The notes under the pieces were generated by a model. It did not search any database. It saw only the letters and a list, made by a program, of their open reading frames with translations, and was not told where the DNA came from. Of a stretch of 31,207 nt of DNA, positions 29,201 to 31,207 are shown piece after piece (positions within the stretch are counted from its first letter, which is position 1; each line of letters starts with the position of its first letter). The stretch covers positions 1 through 31,207 of the forward strand of contig JAUCBJ010003238.1 in assembly GCA_032718475.1 (NCBI GenBank), in the 5' to 3' direction. The DNA comes from Nemertoderma westbladi (Eukaryota; Xenacoelomorpha; Nemertodermatida; Nemertodermatidae). The translations under genes were made by a program, and so were the position numbers.

Positions 29201-31207
29201 AGTCAAGTCAAGTCAAGTCAAGTCAAGTCAAGTCAAGTCAAGTCAAGTCAAGTCAAGTCAAGTCAAGTCAAGTCAAGTCAAGTCAAGTCAAGTCAAGTCA
29301 AGTCAAGTCAAGTCAAGTCAAGTCAAGTCAAGTCAAGTCAAGTCAAGTCAAGTCAAGTCAAGTCAAGTCAAGTCAAGTCAAGTCAAGTCAAGTCAAGTCA
29401 AGTCAAGTCAAGTCAAGTCAAGTCAAGTCAAGTCAAGTCAAGTCAAGTCAAGTCAAGTCAAGTCAAGTCAAGTCAAGTCAAGTCAAGTCAAGTCAAGTCA
29501 AGTCAAGTCAAGTCAAGTCAAGTCAAGTCAAGTCAAGTCAAGTCAAGTCAAGTCAAGTCAAGTCAAGTCAAGTCAAGTCAAGTCAAGTCAAGTCAAGTCA
29601 AGTCAAGTCAAGTCAAGTCAAGTCAAGTCAAGTCAAGTCAAGTCAAGTCAAGTCAAGTCAAGTCAAGTCAAGTCAAGTCAAGTCAAGTCAAGTCAAGTCA
29701 AGTCAAGTCAAGTCAAGTCAAGTCAAGTCAAGTCAAGTCAAGTCAAGTCAAGTCAAGTCAAGTCAAGTCAAGTCAAGTCAAGTCAAGTCAAGTCAAGTCA
29801 AGTCAAGTCAAGTCAAGTCAAGTCAAGTCAAGTCAAGTCAAGTCAAGTCAAGTCAAGTCAAGTCAAGTCAAGTCAAGTCAAGTCAAGTCAAGTCAAGTCA
29901 AGTCAAGTCAAGTCAAGTCAAGTCAAGTCAAGTCAAGTCAAGTCAAGTCAAGTCAAGTCAAGTCAAGTCAAGTCAAGTCAAGTCAAGTCAAGTCAAGTCA
30001 AGTCAAGTCAAGTCAAGTCAAGTCAAGTCAAGTCAAGTCAAGTCAAGTCAAGTCAAGTCAAGTCAAGTCAAGTCAAGTCAAGTCAAGTCAAGTCAAGTCA
30101 AGTCAAGTCAAGTCAAGTCAAGTCAAGTCAAGTCAAGTCAAGTCAAGTCAAGTCAAGTCAAGTCAAGTCAAGTCAAGTCAAGTCAAGTCAAGTCAAGTCA
30201 AGTCAAGTCAAGTCAAGTCAAGTCAAGTCAAGTCAAGTCAAGTCAAGTCAAGTCAAGTCAAGTCAAGTCAAGTCAAGTCAAGTCAAGTCAAGTCAAGTCA
30301 AGTCAAGTCAAGTCAAGTCAAGTCAAGTCAAGTCAAGTCAAGTCAAGTCAAGTCAAGTCAAGTCAAGTCAAGTCAAGTCAAGTCAAGTCAAGTCAAGTCA
30401 AGTCAAGTCAAGTCAAGTCAAGTCAAGTCAAGTCAAGTCAAGTCAAGTCAAGTCAAGTCAAGTCAAGTCAAGTCAAGTCAAGTCAAGTCAAGTCAAGTCA
30501 AGTCAAGTCAAGTCAAGTCAAGTCAAGTCAAGTCAAGTCAAGTCAAGTCAAGTCAAGTCAAGTCAAGTCAAGTCAAGTCAAGTCAAGTCAAGTCAAGTCA
30601 AGTCAAGTCAAGTCAAGTCAAGTCAAGTCAAGTCAAGTCAAGTCAAGTCAAGTCAAGTCAAGTCAAGTCAAGTCAAGTCAAGTCAAGTCAAGTCAAGTCA
30701 AGTCAAGTCAAGTCAAGTCAAGTCAAGTCAAGTCAAGTCAAGTCAAGTCAAGTCAAGTCAAGTCAAGTCAAGTCAAGTCAAGTCAAGTCAAGTCAAGTCA
30801 AGTCAAGTCAAGTCAAGTCAAGTCAAGTCAAGTCAAGTCAAGTCAAGTCAAGTCAAGTCAAGTCAAGTCAAGTCAAGTCAAGTCAAGTCAAGTCAAGTCA
30901 AGTCAAGTCAAGTCAAGTCAAGTCAAGTCAAGTCAAGTCAAGTCAAGTCAAGTCAAGTCAAGTCAAGTCAAGTCAAGTCAAGTCAAGTCAAGTCAAGTCA
31001 AGTCAAGTCAAGTCAAGTCAAGTCAAGTCAAGTCAAGTCAAGTCAAGTCAAGTCAAGTCAAGTCAAGTCAAGTCAAGTCAAGTCAAGTCAAGTCAAGTCA
31101 AGTCAAGTCAAGTCAAGTCAAGTCAAGTCAAGTCAAGTCAAGTCAAGTCAAGTCAAGTCAAGTCAAGTCAAGTCAAGTCAAGTCAAGTCAAGTCAAGTCA
31201 AGTCAAG
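26201..31207 (+). repeat. AGTCA pentanucleotide satellite, about 1000 copies
   Basis: At least 5.0 kb of AGTCA with no interruption that I can see, running off the window. All three plus-strand frames are open and encode the same peptide repeat (SQVKS), because 5 is not a multiple of 3. The minus strand has TGA in every frame. There is no start codon leading in. It is not a known telomere repeat. Confidence 0.98.

Noticed and set aside
26201-31207. Telomere repeat
   Set aside because: AGTCA does not match known animal telomere units, and the array may simply be cut by the window.

Overview
The window is eukaryotic, almost certainly from an invertebrate animal. Its one clear host gene encodes a prominin (CD133 family), an animal membrane protein. 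There is no operon structure, and most of the DNA is transposon, SINE/LINE debris and satellite. I cannot name the species.

Layout. (1) 1-5345 is one intact-looking mobile element with about 1.3 kb terminal inverted repeats (TIRs). Each TIR holds a terminal foldback, three CTCF-like sites, a tRNA-like pol III promoter and an array of short perfect palindromes. The element carries one gene, on the minus strand, for a 350-residue C2H2 zinc-finger/acidic-repeat/coiled-coil protein. That gene has a recognisable promoter (three CCAAT boxes, TATA-like site, possible initiator). No transposase, integrase or polymerase is present, so movement would need help in trans. (2) 5346-7988 is non-coding with dispersed-repeat fragments. 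(3) 7989-11533 is a 41-bp satellite. (4) 11752-12243 is a 63-bp minisatellite running into a tRNA-derived SINE. (5) 13137-13608 is a broken LINE reverse transcriptase. (6) 13829-17600 is a 34-bp satellite. (7) 18206-19606 is a nest of a 5'-truncated LINE with a perfect 15-bp target duplication, followed by two MITE-like elements. (8) 21541-25010 is the prominin locus, with a 23-bp array just upstream, a probable 5'UTR splice acceptor, an uninterrupted 856-codon ORF and a poly(A) signal. (9) 25011-26160 is AT-rich with a hairpin. (10) 26161-31207 is a short 9-bp array turning into about 5 kb of apparently pure AGTCA pentamer that runs off the window.

The strongest candidate for something undescribed is the 5.3-kb element. 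It combines TIRs that fold back on themselves, palindromic minisatellites, paired CTCF-like and pol III sites, and a lone zinc-finger coiled-coil protein. Other notable points are the LINE with a sense-strand oligo(T) tail behind a 3' hairpin, the intronless prominin ORF, and the pentamer satellite that is open in every forward frame. All calls come from reading the sequence; no database search was possible.
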